DNA of 64,000 bases from Planctomycetaceae bacterium. Lineage in GTDB: Bacteria; Planctomycetota; Planctomycetia; Planctomycetales; Planctomycetaceae. The notes beneath the pieces were generated by a model that did not search any database, had not been told where the DNA came from, and saw only the letters and a list, made by a program, of their open reading frames with translations. Position 1 is the first letter of the stretch, and each line of letters opens with the position of its first letter. A program made the position numbers and the translations under genes. Below, in pieces: positions 17,875 to 27,948 of the stretch. Location: positions 62,001 to 126,000 of the forward strand of contig PBSL01000068.1 in the NCBI GenBank assembly GCA_002726205.1. The letters are read 5' to 3'.

Positions 17875-19098
17875 ATGAGTGTGCTGAGAACAGGATTGTT
17901 GGTGGCCGTGTTGGCCGCTGATCTGGCGTGTTCCTCGCTGCAGGCGGCCGACGACATCGACGTGCACCTGTCGGCGATCGCCCGCACCGGACCCGGGGGC
18001 AGGGGTTCGGTTGCCGCCCGGGCCGCCCGTGAAAGACTCTCCCGCGAAGGGCTTGACCTTCTGCCCCAGCTGCTCGAGGCAATGAACACCAAGAACATCG
18101 TGGCGGCCAACTGGTATCGGTCGGTCTACGAGGACATCACACGTCGGGAACTGGCCGCTGACCCGGCTGCGAAGTTTCCCGTATCGTTCCTGAAACAGTA
18201 CGTGTCAAACCCCAAGCATCAGGGCCGGGTGCGTCGACTGGTGCTGGACCTCATCGATCGGCTCGAACCCGGTTACAGCAAGTCCCTGATTCCCGGGTTG
18301 ATCGATGATCCGGAGTTCCGTGACGAGGCGGTTGCGGTGGCACTGGTTCGGGGCGACAACGCAAAGAAGGCGGGGCAACTGAAGCGGGCGATCGCCGCGT
18401 ACGAGTCGGCTTTCCGCTCGGCGCGCAATCCGTCCCAGGTCAGCTCGGCCGCCGGCAAGTTGAAGTCGGTCGACCGGCAGGTCAGCGTGGTGGCGCACAT
18501 GGGGTTTGTCACCGACTGGTTCTTTCTGGGCCCGTTCGACGCCCCCGGGACGACCGGGTTCGACTTGGTCTTGCCGCCGGAGAAACAGGTTGCCACGGGC
18601 GTTGTCCTCAAGGACACCTACAAGGGCAAAGGCGGCGGACGGATTGGCTGGAAGCGGTTTCAAACGCCCGACCCGTTTGGCCAGACCAACCTGATCCAGG
18701 TGATCGCCCCGGTCAAGGAGGCCGTCGGCTATGCCTACACCGAGATCAATTCGCCTCGCAACCAGACCGTGCAGCTGCGTTGCGGCGCTGATGACAACAT
18801 CACTGTCTGGATCAACGGCAAGCAGGTGCTTCGTCGACTGCAGTGGCTCAACGGGACCCGGCTCGACCGCTTCCGTGTCAACGTGACGCTCAGGAAGGGA
18901 AACAACCGGATGCTCGTGAAGGTCTGCCAGGGTCCCCAGCACAAGAATCCCGCGGTTCCGAACAACTGGTCGTTGCAATTGCGGCTCTGTGATGCCGCCG
19001 GCGGCGGGGTGGGAGTGACCAACGGTCTCCCGCCGCTTGCCAGGACCGGGGCGGTTGACCTGCGACGGCGTATTGCAATCAAGGAGTCGGTTCGATGA
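17875..19098 (+). CDS. Secreted protein with C-terminal jelly-roll-like domain
   Basis: 407 aa. GTG 17869, ATG 17872 and ATG 17875 are all in frame; AGGGGGA at 17861-17867 gives the best spacing (7 nt) to 17875. Signal peptide: SVLRTGLLVAVLAADLACSS then LQAADD. Residues ~30-190 are helical and HEAT-like. From about 195 a beta-rich part begins with DWFFLGPFDAPGTTGFDLV, continuing through YTEINSPRNQTVQLRCGADD, NITVWINGKQVLRR and LRKGNNRMLVKVCQG, which resembles galactose-binding jelly rolls found in many planctomycete secreted proteins. Function unknown. It overlaps the next gene (PQQ propeller) by 4 nt, so the two are coupled. Confidence 0.78.
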   Translation: MSVLRTGLLVAVLAADLACSSLQAADDIDVHLSAIARTGPGGRGSVAARAARERLSREGLDLLPQLLEAMNTKNIVAANWYRSVYEDITRRELAADPAAKFPVSFLKQYVSNPKHQGRVRRLVLDLIDRLEPGYSKSLIPGLIDDPEFRDEAVAVALVRGDNAKKAGQLKRAIAAYESAFRSARNPSQVSSAAGKLKSVDRQVSVVAHMGFVTDWFFLGPFDAPGTTGFDLVLPPEKQVATGVVLKDTYKGKGGGRIGWKRFQTPDPFGQTNLIQVIAPVKEAVGYAYTEINSPRNQTVQLRCGADDNITVWINGKQVLRRLQWLNGTRLDRFRVNVTLRKGNNRMLVKVCQGPQHKNPAVPNNWSLQLRLCDAAGGGVGVTNGLPPLARTGAVDLRRRIAIKESVR

Positions 19099-20357
19099 GT
19101 TGGTGCCGAATGACGGGACGGGTGGCGTGGCTGGTGGCGGTGGCCGTCGGGCTGTCTGCTGATGTGGGTCGGGCCGAGAACTGGCCGGGTTGGCGTGGGC
19201 CAAGCCGCAACGGCACCAGTGCCGAGACCGGGGTGCCGGTGTCATGGTCGACGACGAAAAACGTGGCCTGGAAGACCGCTCTGCCCGGGTCGGGAATTTC
19301 GAACCCGATTGTTTTCGCCGACCGCGTGTTTGTGACGGCCTCGGATGGCAAGAACCTGGCCAACCTGCACGTGATGTGCTTGGACCGCGACGGTGGAGGT
19401 TTCCGCTGGCACCGGCGATTGTGGGGAACCGCACCCACGCGTTACCACGGTTCCAAGAGCAGCATGGCCAGCCCCTCGCCGTTGACCGACGGTCGACATG
19501 TCTGGTCGTTTTTCGGTACCGGTGACGTCTTTTGTGTCAATGCCGCTACCGGGAACCTGGTCTGGCATCGATCGCTGGCCGACGAATACGGAACGATCGA
19601 AAACCGGTTTGCCACCTCGAGTTCCCCCCTGCTTTACCGGGACATGGTCCTGCTGCAGGTGGACCACTACGGGGCCAGCTACCTGGTGGCACTCGATCAA
19701 AAGACCGGCGCGAATCGATGGAAGGTGGATCGTCCCGGTCGCTGGCTGTCCTGGAGTTCCCCGCAGTTGATTCGTGGTGCCGCTGGCGGCGACGAGTTCA
19801 TCGTCTGTGGCTCGCAGCGTGTCGAGTCGTTTCACCCGGCCACCGGCAAGGCCTTGTGGACGGTCGGCGACATGCGCCGCGAGTGCATCCCGACACCGCT
19901 GTTTGCCGACGGTCGATTGTACGTCGTCAGCGGTCCCAGCGGTCCCTCGATGAAAATCCGTCCGGGGGGACGTGGTGACGTGACGGCGACGCACGTCGAG
20001 TGGAAGAACTCGCGAGGCGCACCGTTTGTACCATCGGCCATCCTGGTCGGACGGCGGTACTACCTGGTGACTGATCGAGGGATTGCGACCTGCCTGGATG
20101 CCGGGAACGGCAAGCTGGTCTGGCAAAAGCGATTCGGTGGTGGTTACACGGCGTCGCCGGTGGCCGCCGCGGACCGGATTTACTGGGTCAATGAAGCGGG
20201 GGTGACGTTGGTGATTCGCGGGGGAGGTGATCGCTACGAGGAACTGTCAAAGAACCCGATCGGTGAAAGTGTGTTTGCCTCGCCGGCCATCTCCCAGGGT
20301 CGATTTTTCCTGCGGACGACCCGGCATCTCGTCTGTTTTCGTGTTGTCGACGAGTAG
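19095..20357 (+). CDS. Secreted PQQ-like beta-propeller protein
   Basis: 420 aa, ATG within the stop of the previous gene. A signal peptide (RVAWLVAVAVGLSADVGRAE) precedes NWPGWRGPSRNGTSAETG, the usual opening of planctomycete PQQ-repeat/BamB-like propellers. Blade motifs include DVFCVNAATGNLVWHRS, LVALDQKTGANRWKVDR and ATCLDAGNGKLVWQKRFGGG. No quinoprotein dehydrogenase catalytic set was recognised, so it is probably a binding or scaffold propeller. The coupled upstream gene suggests that they act together outside the cytoplasm. Confidence 0.88.
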   Translation: MSWCRMTGRVAWLVAVAVGLSADVGRAENWPGWRGPSRNGTSAETGVPVSWSTTKNVAWKTALPGSGISNPIVFADRVFVTASDGKNLANLHVMCLDRDGGGFRWHRRLWGTAPTRYHGSKSSMASPSPLTDGRHVWSFFGTGDVFCVNAATGNLVWHRSLADEYGTIENRFATSSSPLLYRDMVLLQVDHYGASYLVALDQKTGANRWKVDRPGRWLSWSSPQLIRGAAGGDEFIVCGSQRVESFHPATGKALWTVGDMRRECIPTPLFADGRLYVVSGPSGPSMKIRPGGRGDVTATHVEWKNSRGAPFVPSAILVGRRYYLVTDRGIATCLDAGNGKLVWQKRFGGGYTASPVAAADRIYWVNEAGVTLVIRGGGDRYEELSKNPIGESVFASPAISQGRFFLRTTRHLVCFRVVDE

Positions 20358-20448
20358 AAGATCGTGATCCCGCCAACTTGTCTAGGCCCGCGGTCGACGC
20401 CGAACTACAATCCCGCGCGGTCTGCGTCGGGAGGGTGGGAAGTTGTTG

Positions 20449-20805
20449 ATGAGCAAGGCGCGGTTGCGGCCGCCGGCATCGAGCGGATTGGCGATCCTGG
20501 CCTTGGTGTTGTCCGGCTGCCTTGTCAACCAGCACACGCGGATGCCCCAGCCCCGGCCCCGCCATCCCCGGGTGGAACACCGGAGCTTCGAGTTCCACGA
20601 CCCATTTGCCAGCAGCGAACTGGGACCGGTTGGAGGTCCGAGGCCTCCCGGGATGGGTCAGCCACGCACCGAGGCACGGCGGGCCATGGAGCAACGGGCG
20701 GCACACGGCGGCACGCGGCCCCGGTCCTGGTCGGTGCCCACGCTGCCGTTCCTGCCCCGCTTCCCCGCGCCGCAACCGGTTGTGCCCCAGGTCGTTCCCG
20801 AGTAA
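20449..20805 (+). CDS. Small proline-rich lipoprotein
   Basis: 118 aa from the ATG at 20449; TTGs at 20443 and 20446 also precede it, and GGAGGGTGGGA gives the ribosome site. The hydrophobic leader ends in a lipobox (LVLSGC), so the protein should be lipidated. The rest is rich in Pro and Arg (RMPQPRPRHPRVEHRSFEFH) and has no recognised domain. Its stop sits right at the beginning of the signal peptide of the next gene, in a different frame. Confidence 0.72.
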   Translation: MSKARLRPPASSGLAILALVLSGCLVNQHTRMPQPRPRHPRVEHRSFEFHDPFASSELGPVGGPRPPGMGQPRTEARRAMEQRAAHGGTRPRSWSVPTLPFLPRFPAPQPVVPQVVPE

Positions 20806-20810
20806 CCCGC

Positions 20811-21857
20811 CTGCCGCTGACCCTGGCATGGCTGCTGTCGGGGCTGTTCGTCGGCGTTCCGAGCGGACGCGTCCACGCCGGTCCACCGTCGGAGACCGCC
20901 GGGGTGGTGACTGCCGGAACCGACCGGGCGATTCAATCGGGGCTGGCCTACCTGGCGTCCCGGCAGCACCCCGACGGCTCGTTTGGTTCGGGACAGTCCT
21001 ACCGGCACAACGTCGCCGTCACGGCACTGGCCGGCATGGCGTTCCTGGCCGGGGGTCACACGCCCGGTCGAGGTCGTTACGGTGTGCAAGTGGCGAGAAC
21101 CGTCGATGGGTTGATCGGCGCGGCGCGGCCCAGCGGCTACATCGTTCGTGAACCCTACGTGTCGCACGGGCCAATGTACGGTCACGGTTTTGCGACGCTG
21201 TTCCTGGCCGAGGTTCACGGCATGGACAGGCGACCGGAGGTCCGTTCTCGCCTGCGGAGTACACTCAAGCGGGCCGTTGACCTGATCATCCGCTCGCAGA
21301 ATTCCGAGGGAGGCTGGCGGTACGAACCACGCCCGGCCCGCTACGCGGATCTCTCGGTGACGGTTTGCCAGGTCATGGCGCTGCGGGCGGCCCGCAACTG
21401 CGGGATTGCCGTGCCGCGCGAGACGATCGAGAAGTGCACGGCCTTCGTCAAGGGGTGCCAGAACACCGATGGCGGTTTCCGGTATATGCCCGTTCGGCGT
21501 GACAGCCTGTTTCCCGTTTCCGCTGCCGGGCTTGTCGCGCTCGCCGGCGCGGGGATCTACGATGGTCCCGAGGTCAAGCGGGGCCTGGCGTTTCTCTCGC
21601 GATACGTTCCGACCCCCAAGAATCTCGGGCGGGCCCCCGACCACTTCCTCTACGGCCACTACTATGCCGTCCAGGCGACCTGGCAGGCTGGCGGGGCCAC
21701 CTGGGCGACCTGGTATCCGGCGATTCGTGACCACCTGGTTGGCAGCCAGCAGTCGGGGGGCGAGTGGCGCGACCGGATCTGTCCGGAATACGCGACGGCG
21801 ATGGCCTGCCTGATCCTGCAGGTGCCCAACAACTATCTCCCGATCTTTCAACGCTGA
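20811..21857 (+). CDS. Secreted prenyltransferase/squalene-cyclase-type repeat protein (start uncertain)
   Basis: About 348 aa. A signal peptide is evident (RLPLTLAWLLSGLFVGVPSG), but there is no ATG, GTG or TTG in frame between the lipoprotein stop region and the signal peptide; 20811 is a CTG. The nearest in-frame standard start upstream is a GTG at 20364, which would add ~145 residues of obviously non-coding sequence. The mature part has alpha-toroid repeats: YLASRQHPDGSFGSGQSYRHN, IRSQNSEGGWRYEPR, KGCQNTDGGFRYMPV, QQSGGEWRDRICPEYATAMA. Enzymatic activity is not shown; such proteins are frequent in planctomycetes and often lack cyclase catalytic residues. Confidence 0.7.
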   Translation: MPLTLAWLLSGLFVGVPSGRVHAGPPSETAGVVTAGTDRAIQSGLAYLASRQHPDGSFGSGQSYRHNVAVTALAGMAFLAGGHTPGRGRYGVQVARTVDGLIGAARPSGYIVREPYVSHGPMYGHGFATLFLAEVHGMDRRPEVRSRLRSTLKRAVDLIIRSQNSEGGWRYEPRPARYADLSVTVCQVMALRAARNCGIAVPRETIEKCTAFVKGCQNTDGGFRYMPVRRDSLFPVSAAGLVALAGAGIYDGPEVKRGLAFLSRYVPTPKNLGRAPDHFLYGHYYAVQATWQAGGATWATWYPAIRDHLVGSQQSGGEWRDRICPEYATAMACLILQVPNNYLPIFQR

Positions 21858-21883
21858 GGGGCGGCTGGCCCGGAGTCCAACGC

Positions 21884-23146
21884 ATGCGTGCCACGGGGGG
21901 GCTGCTGTTGATCCTGGCCGGGAGTATCGGTGTGGCATCGGCTGATCCGCCATTGCACCAGGTCGAGACCGTTGCCGGAGAACAGGTTCGAGGAGTCCTG
22001 TCCGCGTTGACGAAGAGCGAACTCGTCGTCGGCACCACCCGGTTGCCGATCGCGCGGGTGCTGCGGTGGGATCGACGAGAAGCCTCTGAAGGGGACAAGC
22101 GGATTTCCGGGAGTTCCCGTCCCACGGGCCACGGCCGGTCGCTGGTGATGATGGTCGGAGGGGATCGACTGGCATGTGACGTGGTGAAGATTGGAGAGGA
22201 AGACATCGTGGTACGGTGGTCGTTGCCGGTCGGTCGTCACGATTGGCGGGTTCCGCTTGAGCAGGTCAGGGCCGTGGTTCTTGATTGGCCCCAGGACGTG
22301 AAGTCCCGACGTCGGCTGCTGTCACGACTCGATCGGAATCGTCAGGCCGCTGACATGCTCTGGCTGCGTGGTGGTGATCGGTTGACAGGAGAACTGCGGC
22401 GGATGACGCAGGCAACGGTGGTGTTGGCAACCGAGGCGGGGGAGCGGCATGTTCCCAGGAAAGCCGTGGCCCTGGTGGCATTGAACCCCGAACTGCAGGT
22501 TGTTGCGGATCGCCGAGGGCAGTTCGTTCGTGTTGCCTTCGCCGACGGTTCGAGACTGACTTGCGGTCGACCGACCGTCGGTGTCCGGGAACGGCTGGTC
22601 CTGGCGCTGTCGTCGCTCTCGGCAGCGGGTGGGACCTCTGGTTGCCAGGTGGCCGCGTCGGCGATCAGGAGCGTCCAGTATTTCGGCGGCCAGGCCGTGC
22701 GGTTGAGCGCGCGACCCCCGTTGCAGACGGTCCATCAACCGTTTCTGGGAAACAGTCGGCCGGCGGTGGTGAACCGGTCGATTGGGGGTGGGGCCCTGGT
22801 GGTCCGCAACCGCTGGACGGCCGACGGGCTGGGAATGTCGAGCCGGACGCGATCGACCTGGGCACTCGACGGAACCCGGCGCTGGTTCTGTGCCCGGGTG
22901 GCCATCGACGACACCGCCGCTGGTGGCGGTGACGTCGTGTTCCGGGTGAAGCTTGATGGTCGAACGGCCTGGACCAGCGGTTCGGTGACCGGTCGTGATC
23001 GGCCACAACAGGTGGGGCCACTGGATCTCTACGGTACGACCCGGTTGACGCTGGAGGTGGATTACGGTCGCCGGGCCGATGTCGGCGATCACGCCGCCTG
23101 GCTGGAACCTCGTTTGCTTCCCGGCTCCGGGCGGAAGCGACCCTAG
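21884..23146 (+). CDS. Secreted protein with C-terminal NPCBM-like domain
   Basis: 420 aa from the ATG at 21884, which directly precedes a signal peptide (MRATGGLLLILAGSIGVASA). The middle (about 30-290) has repeated beta segments of the type TVAGEQVRGVLSALTKSELVV, GDRLACDVVKIGEEDIVVRW and GDRLTGELRRMTQATVVLATE, as if three copies of a small domain. Residues ~305-417 match the pattern of the NPCBM carbohydrate-binding domain: RWFCARVAIDDTAAGGGDVV, FRVKLDGRTAWTSGSVTG, LTLEVDYGRRADVGDHAAW. It probably binds sugar or cell-surface polymer. Its end overlaps by 4 nt the end of the convergent DUF4159 gene. Confidence 0.78.
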   Translation: MRATGGLLLILAGSIGVASADPPLHQVETVAGEQVRGVLSALTKSELVVGTTRLPIARVLRWDRREASEGDKRISGSSRPTGHGRSLVMMVGGDRLACDVVKIGEEDIVVRWSLPVGRHDWRVPLEQVRAVVLDWPQDVKSRRRLLSRLDRNRQAADMLWLRGGDRLTGELRRMTQATVVLATEAGERHVPRKAVALVALNPELQVVADRRGQFVRVAFADGSRLTCGRPTVGVRERLVLALSSLSAAGGTSGCQVAASAIRSVQYFGGQAVRLSARPPLQTVHQPFLGNSRPAVVNRSIGGGALVVRNRWTADGLGMSSRTRSTWALDGTRRWFCARVAIDDTAAGGGDVVFRVKLDGRTAWTSGSVTGRDRPQQVGPLDLYGTTRLTLEVDYGRRADVGDHAAWLEPRLLPGSGRKRP

Positions 23147-25596
23147 GGATTGCGGCCGACGACCGGACGGCGTCTGAGTGCCAGTCGGCGGTCTTCGAGC
23201 AGATCCTTGAAACGGACGTCCTGGAGCATGGCGTAGAGAATCACGTTGATCGCGATGCGGAAGGCGTCCTTGCTGACGTAGCCGGAGCAGGCGACCGAGG
23301 CCTGTCGCTGCAGGGCACAGCTGATGTCGTAGCGGCTGTAGATCATCACGTAGCGTCCATCGACCCGCAGCCCCTCGAGGAACGGTTCTCCCTCGCGAAC
23401 GACCGTGGCCAGGGCCGATTCCTTGCCCTTGCCGTCGGGGATGACACGGCGTTTGACCTTGCGGATGTCGTGGCCGAGTTCGAGCTGAAAGAGCTCGTGA
23501 TCGACGGGGACACGTTCGAGTTTCACGTCGGGGTAGAGTTGGGCCACCAGTCGGCGAAAACTCTGATCGAATGGCCGGGCACCACAGATCGCGTCGGCGA
23601 ACAGGAGCCCTCCGTTGTCGAGGTACTTGCGGAGTTGCCGGCGTTCGCCATCGGAGAAGTCAAAGCGATTGCGGCCGTGCATGAAGACCAGCGGATAACG
23701 GAACAGTGTCGGATCGGTGGCGGGCAACTCGCGGGCACGGGTCGAGGCGGTCAGGCCGACGGTGCGGTTGAGTGCCAGCAACAAGTTCCGGATCGCCAGC
23801 GGAGCGTCATTCCAGCCGCCGGTGTGACGCAGTTTCGGGAGTTTCAGCAGGCCACGCTCGATCCGGTCTTCCTGTCCCGACTGGTCGGCGAGTTCCTGTT
23901 GGTCGAGCTTGTTGGGGGGCTCGCGACCGGTGGCATAGGCGACGACGTTCACGCCCAGCTTCAGGGCCCGGATGATCATCGTTTTCAGCGGGACCGGCCG
24001 ACCCGGCGGGTCCTGTCGCATCCACTTGTTCCAGAGGCAGGAGAGATCCTCGGGGGTGAAGATGATCACCGTGCGGCAGCCGAAATCGACCCCGTACAGC
24101 TTGATGCTCTCGGCCTCGGTGAACAGGTACTCGCTGCGGAAGACCGGGTGCTCGGGGGGAAGTTGCTTGAGCTTGGCTTCGCCGGCGGGGTAGAGCCGTT
24201 CGACGAGCCGGAACATGCCGTCGTGGAACCCGGCCCCGTTGCAGCAGTTGACCGCGAAGAGAAAACCTCCCTGGTCGAGGTAGGTCCTCAGCAGTTTGAC
24301 CTGAGGATCAGTCAACTGGGGAACATCCTCTCCGGTCATCAGCTGCATCGACCCCTGCAACAGGTCGCGGACGCCGGAATCACCGGTGAGTTTGTTGATG
24401 TCGACGACCTGCCAGGTCATCAATTTGGGCCACTTGGGTAGCCCGGTGATGTGTTCGACCAGGTTCCGTGCGTCGTCACGGTGGTGATTCCAGTCGTCGT
24501 TGTTTCCGAACTGGAGCTTGTTGATCAGGACCGGGGCGAGTCCCTTCGAGAGGAACAGCAGTGCGAAGCTGGTCGCGATCACCGGGTCGTTCTCGATCCC
24601 CCCGGCCCGCCAACTGCCGTTTCTCTGGTTCTGACCGTTGACCAGGAACAGCGCCCCCTCGCGATACCAGTCGTGGTTGCCGAAGAAGCGTCGGCCCGAG
24701 AGCCGGCCGGCCCGTTCCATCCCGTAGAGATAATAGAGCAGCCAGGATTGGCTGCCGGGGTTGTGACCGACGGCGAAGCGGCGTCCCAGCCAGGTCAAGG
24801 CGCGTTCGAGTCGCCCGTCCTCGTCGGCCGGGGCACAGCAGTTGGGAGTGCCGTCGGGGTTGAGATCCCGGCTGTCTCGCAGCATGCCGGATGTTATCTG
24901 CAGGGTGGCGATTCCCGCGACGGTCATGCTCCCGGTACTCCCCAGCTGGCCTCCCCCGCCGGTATAGGACCAGCCCCCGTCACCGTTCTGGAACCGTTCC
25001 CAGTGCCGGCGGGTGCGTTCCCAGGTACGTCGATCGACTGCGATGCCGGCATGGACGGCATCGCGGAGTCCGAGAATTGCGAACTGGCCGTTGCTGCGAT
25101 CGCCGCCGTTGCCGGGTCCGTTGCCCACCGAGTAATCCCACAGGCCCGCGCCGTTGCCGACGGCGACCTGGCCCTTCTGCAGCTTGTCGGCCAGTGTCTG
25201 GATTCGGCCCCGGTCGCGACGACCATCCTTGGCTGTCGCCAGGGCGCTGATCATCAACGAGACCTCGTAGGTCTCGTTGGGGAGTGCATCCAGTTGCCTG
25301 AGAAAGTTAAGGGCCTTGCGGACCGGTTCGTCCTCGGCCGTCATCCCGGAGTTCAACAGGGCGAGCAATGCCAGGCTGGTGGTCCCGACCGGGTTGCTCG
25401 CACGGGTCCGCGAGGTCCAGCTGCCGTCGGCCTGCTGGACACCACCCAGGAATTTCCTGGCCCGTTCGATTGAACGGACGACGGTTTCGGCTGTCAATTC
25501 GGCCGCGGGAGCAGGGCTGGGCGCCGCGAGCAGGATCCCCCACAACGGAAGAACAATCGACAGGATCACCGGACGGGAACAGGTGAAGTGCGGCAT
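23143..25596 (-). CDS. Secreted toroid-repeat protein with two DUF4159 domains
   Basis: 817 aa from the ATG at 25596; the frame stays open further upstream but there it is antisense to the moxR gene. The signal peptide (VILSIVLPLWGILLAAPSPA) is followed by prenyltransferase-type repeats over about residues 35-390 (GGVQQADGSWTSRT, RFQNGDGGWSYTGGGG). Two successive DUF4159-type segments follow: LQFGNNDDWNHHRDDARNLV ... QLTDPQVKLLRTYLDQGGFL, then HTGGWNDAPLAIRNLLLALN ... SDGERRQLRKYLDNGGLLFA ... MIYSRYDISCALQ. DUF4159 is glutamine-amidotransferase-like and of unknown function. It is divergent from the MoxR/DUF58 pair, a common companion. Confidence 0.85.
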   Translation of the reverse strand: MPHFTCSRPVILSIVLPLWGILLAAPSPAPAAELTAETVVRSIERARKFLGGVQQADGSWTSRTRASNPVGTTSLALLALLNSGMTAEDEPVRKALNFLRQLDALPNETYEVSLMISALATAKDGRRDRGRIQTLADKLQKGQVAVGNGAGLWDYSVGNGPGNGGDRSNGQFAILGLRDAVHAGIAVDRRTWERTRRHWERFQNGDGGWSYTGGGGQLGSTGSMTVAGIATLQITSGMLRDSRDLNPDGTPNCCAPADEDGRLERALTWLGRRFAVGHNPGSQSWLLYYLYGMERAGRLSGRRFFGNHDWYREGALFLVNGQNQRNGSWRAGGIENDPVIATSFALLFLSKGLAPVLINKLQFGNNDDWNHHRDDARNLVEHITGLPKWPKLMTWQVVDINKLTGDSGVRDLLQGSMQLMTGEDVPQLTDPQVKLLRTYLDQGGFLFAVNCCNGAGFHDGMFRLVERLYPAGEAKLKQLPPEHPVFRSEYLFTEAESIKLYGVDFGCRTVIIFTPEDLSCLWNKWMRQDPPGRPVPLKTMIIRALKLGVNVVAYATGREPPNKLDQQELADQSGQEDRIERGLLKLPKLRHTGGWNDAPLAIRNLLLALNRTVGLTASTRARELPATDPTLFRYPLVFMHGRNRFDFSDGERRQLRKYLDNGGLLFADAICGARPFDQSFRRLVAQLYPDVKLERVPVDHELFQLELGHDIRKVKRRVIPDGKGKESALATVVREGEPFLEGLRVDGRYVMIYSRYDISCALQRQASVACSGYVSKDAFRIAINVILYAMLQDVRFKDLLEDRRLALRRRPVVGRNP

Positions 25597-25687
25597 TGCT
25601 CGATTGACTCCCGGCACCGGAGCAGTCCATGATGAGCCAGCCGCCGGATGGTTGCCTGGCCGCGACCGTACCCGGCGGATCGCCCCT

Positions 25688-25716
25688 ATCTTCAGTTGCT
25701 TTGTCCTCACCGTCAA
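25688..25716 (-). promoter_or_regulatory. Possible promoter of the DUF4159 gene
   Basis: On the minus strand: TTGACG, a 17-bp spacer, then GAAGAT. The -35 is good and the -10 weak. It would give a leader of about 85 nt. It lies in the 153-bp divergent region shared with the moxR gene. Confidence 0.3.
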
Positions 25717-25749
25717 CTCCCTTACGCGTGTCTTCCTTTTTCCGCTGAC

Positions 25750-26762
<1,013 letters not shown>

Positions 26763-26763
<1 letters not shown>

Positions 26764-27659
26764 TGCCCTCCGTCGAAGAATACCTCAAGCCCGAGGTGGT
26801 CCGGACCGTGTCGCGGTTGGACCTGCGGGCGAAGTTCATCATCGAGGGGTTTCTCAGCGGGTTGCACGCCAGCCCTTTTCACGGGTTCAGCGTCGAGTTC
26901 AGTGAGCACCGTCGCTATGCCCAGGGCGACGACCCGAAGCTGATCGACTGGCTGGTCTACGCCAAGACCGACCGTTACTACGTCAAGCAATACCAGGCCG
27001 AGACCAACATTACCGGTTACCTGGTGATGGACCTCTCCGAGAGCATGGCCTACACCTACCGGCAGGAATTGACCAAGTTCGAATACTGCATCTGCCTGGC
27101 CGCGGCGCTGGGCTACCTGATGATTCACCAGCAGGATCCTGTCGGGTTGATCACGTTTGACGAGAAAATCCGATCGAGCCTGCCGGCGCGGAGCAAGCGA
27201 ACCCAGTTGGCCAACGTGCTGGCGACACTGGCTCGTGCCAAGCCCGGTGGAGCGACCGAGATCGGAGACAACCTGGCCCGGATCGCCGCGATGATTCGCC
27301 ACCGCAGCCTGCTGATGATTTTCAGCGACCTGCTGACCGAACCCGAGGCGGTTCTCCGCGGATTGCGGCAACTGCGGCACGCCGGCCACGACGTGATCGT
27401 GTTCCACGTGCTCGACGAGGCCGAAACCACGTTTCCGTTCCGTGGGCTGGTTGACCTGCAGGACCCCGAAAGCGGGGAATCACTGGTGCTGGATGCCGAG
27501 GGAATCCGCGGGGATTACCTGGAGACGCTCGATGCACTCTGCGAGCGTTACGAAAAGGAGTGCCTGTCGATGGGGGCCGATTACGTGCGGTTGGACACGA
27601 GCATGAGGTTTGACCATGCGCTGGTCGGCTACCTCTCGCAACGACGCGCCCGTTTCTAG
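26763..27659 (+). CDS. DUF58 domain protein
   Basis: 298 aa; start overlaps the moxR stop (TGATG). DUF58 pattern: PFHGFSVEFSEHRRYAQGDD, PKLIDWLVYAKTDRYYVKQY, and a VWA-like MIDAS region VMDLSESMAYT, then LMIFSDLLTEPEAVLRGLRQ. It is the usual partner of MoxR ATPases in bacterial operons of the BatA/aerotolerance kind. The VWA-transmembrane genes that often follow are missing; the next gene is an ABC transporter after 289 bp with its own promoter. Confidence 0.92.
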
Positions 27660-27766
27660 CCCGCTCGTTTTCACTCCTTAGACCGTCGATCCCGGGACAC
27701 AGTCGACAGGATCGGCACAACCGGTGCGATATCCGGGTTGCTGTTCGAAGCGTCCCGGGCAACTTC

Positions 27767-27795
27767 TTGCACGCTATTGAGACGGCTCGTAGAGT
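27767..27795 (+). promoter_or_regulatory. Promoter of the ABC transporter operon
   Basis: TTGCAC, a 17-bp spacer, then TAGAGT, in the longest gene-free stretch (27660-27948). It would give a leader of about 145 nt. The -10 hexamer is identical to the one proposed for ispE. The rest of the stretch shows no RNA gene or hairpin that I can support. Confidence 0.42.
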
Positions 27796-27948
27796 GAACT
27801 GCGGGCGATTTCGAATGGCCCGCAACACGGGATTCGACCCAACGGTTGCCGCCTCTCGTGCGTATGCGCGGGCGGGTCGCCTGACAGCCGCGCTGTCGTT
27901 TCCGAGATTTGACATCTCCTCCCATTCACCAACACGCGGACCTCCTCG

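Noticed and set aside
20364-20810. Upstream extension of the toroid-repeat frame from GTG 20364
   Set aside because: It covers the lipoprotein gene in another frame and has no signal peptide or domain; it is not coding.
20658-22175. 505-aa minus-strand ORF
   Set aside because: Antisense across the toroid-repeat and NPCBM genes; composition is Pro/Arg/Gly-rich and no signal peptide or motif is visible.
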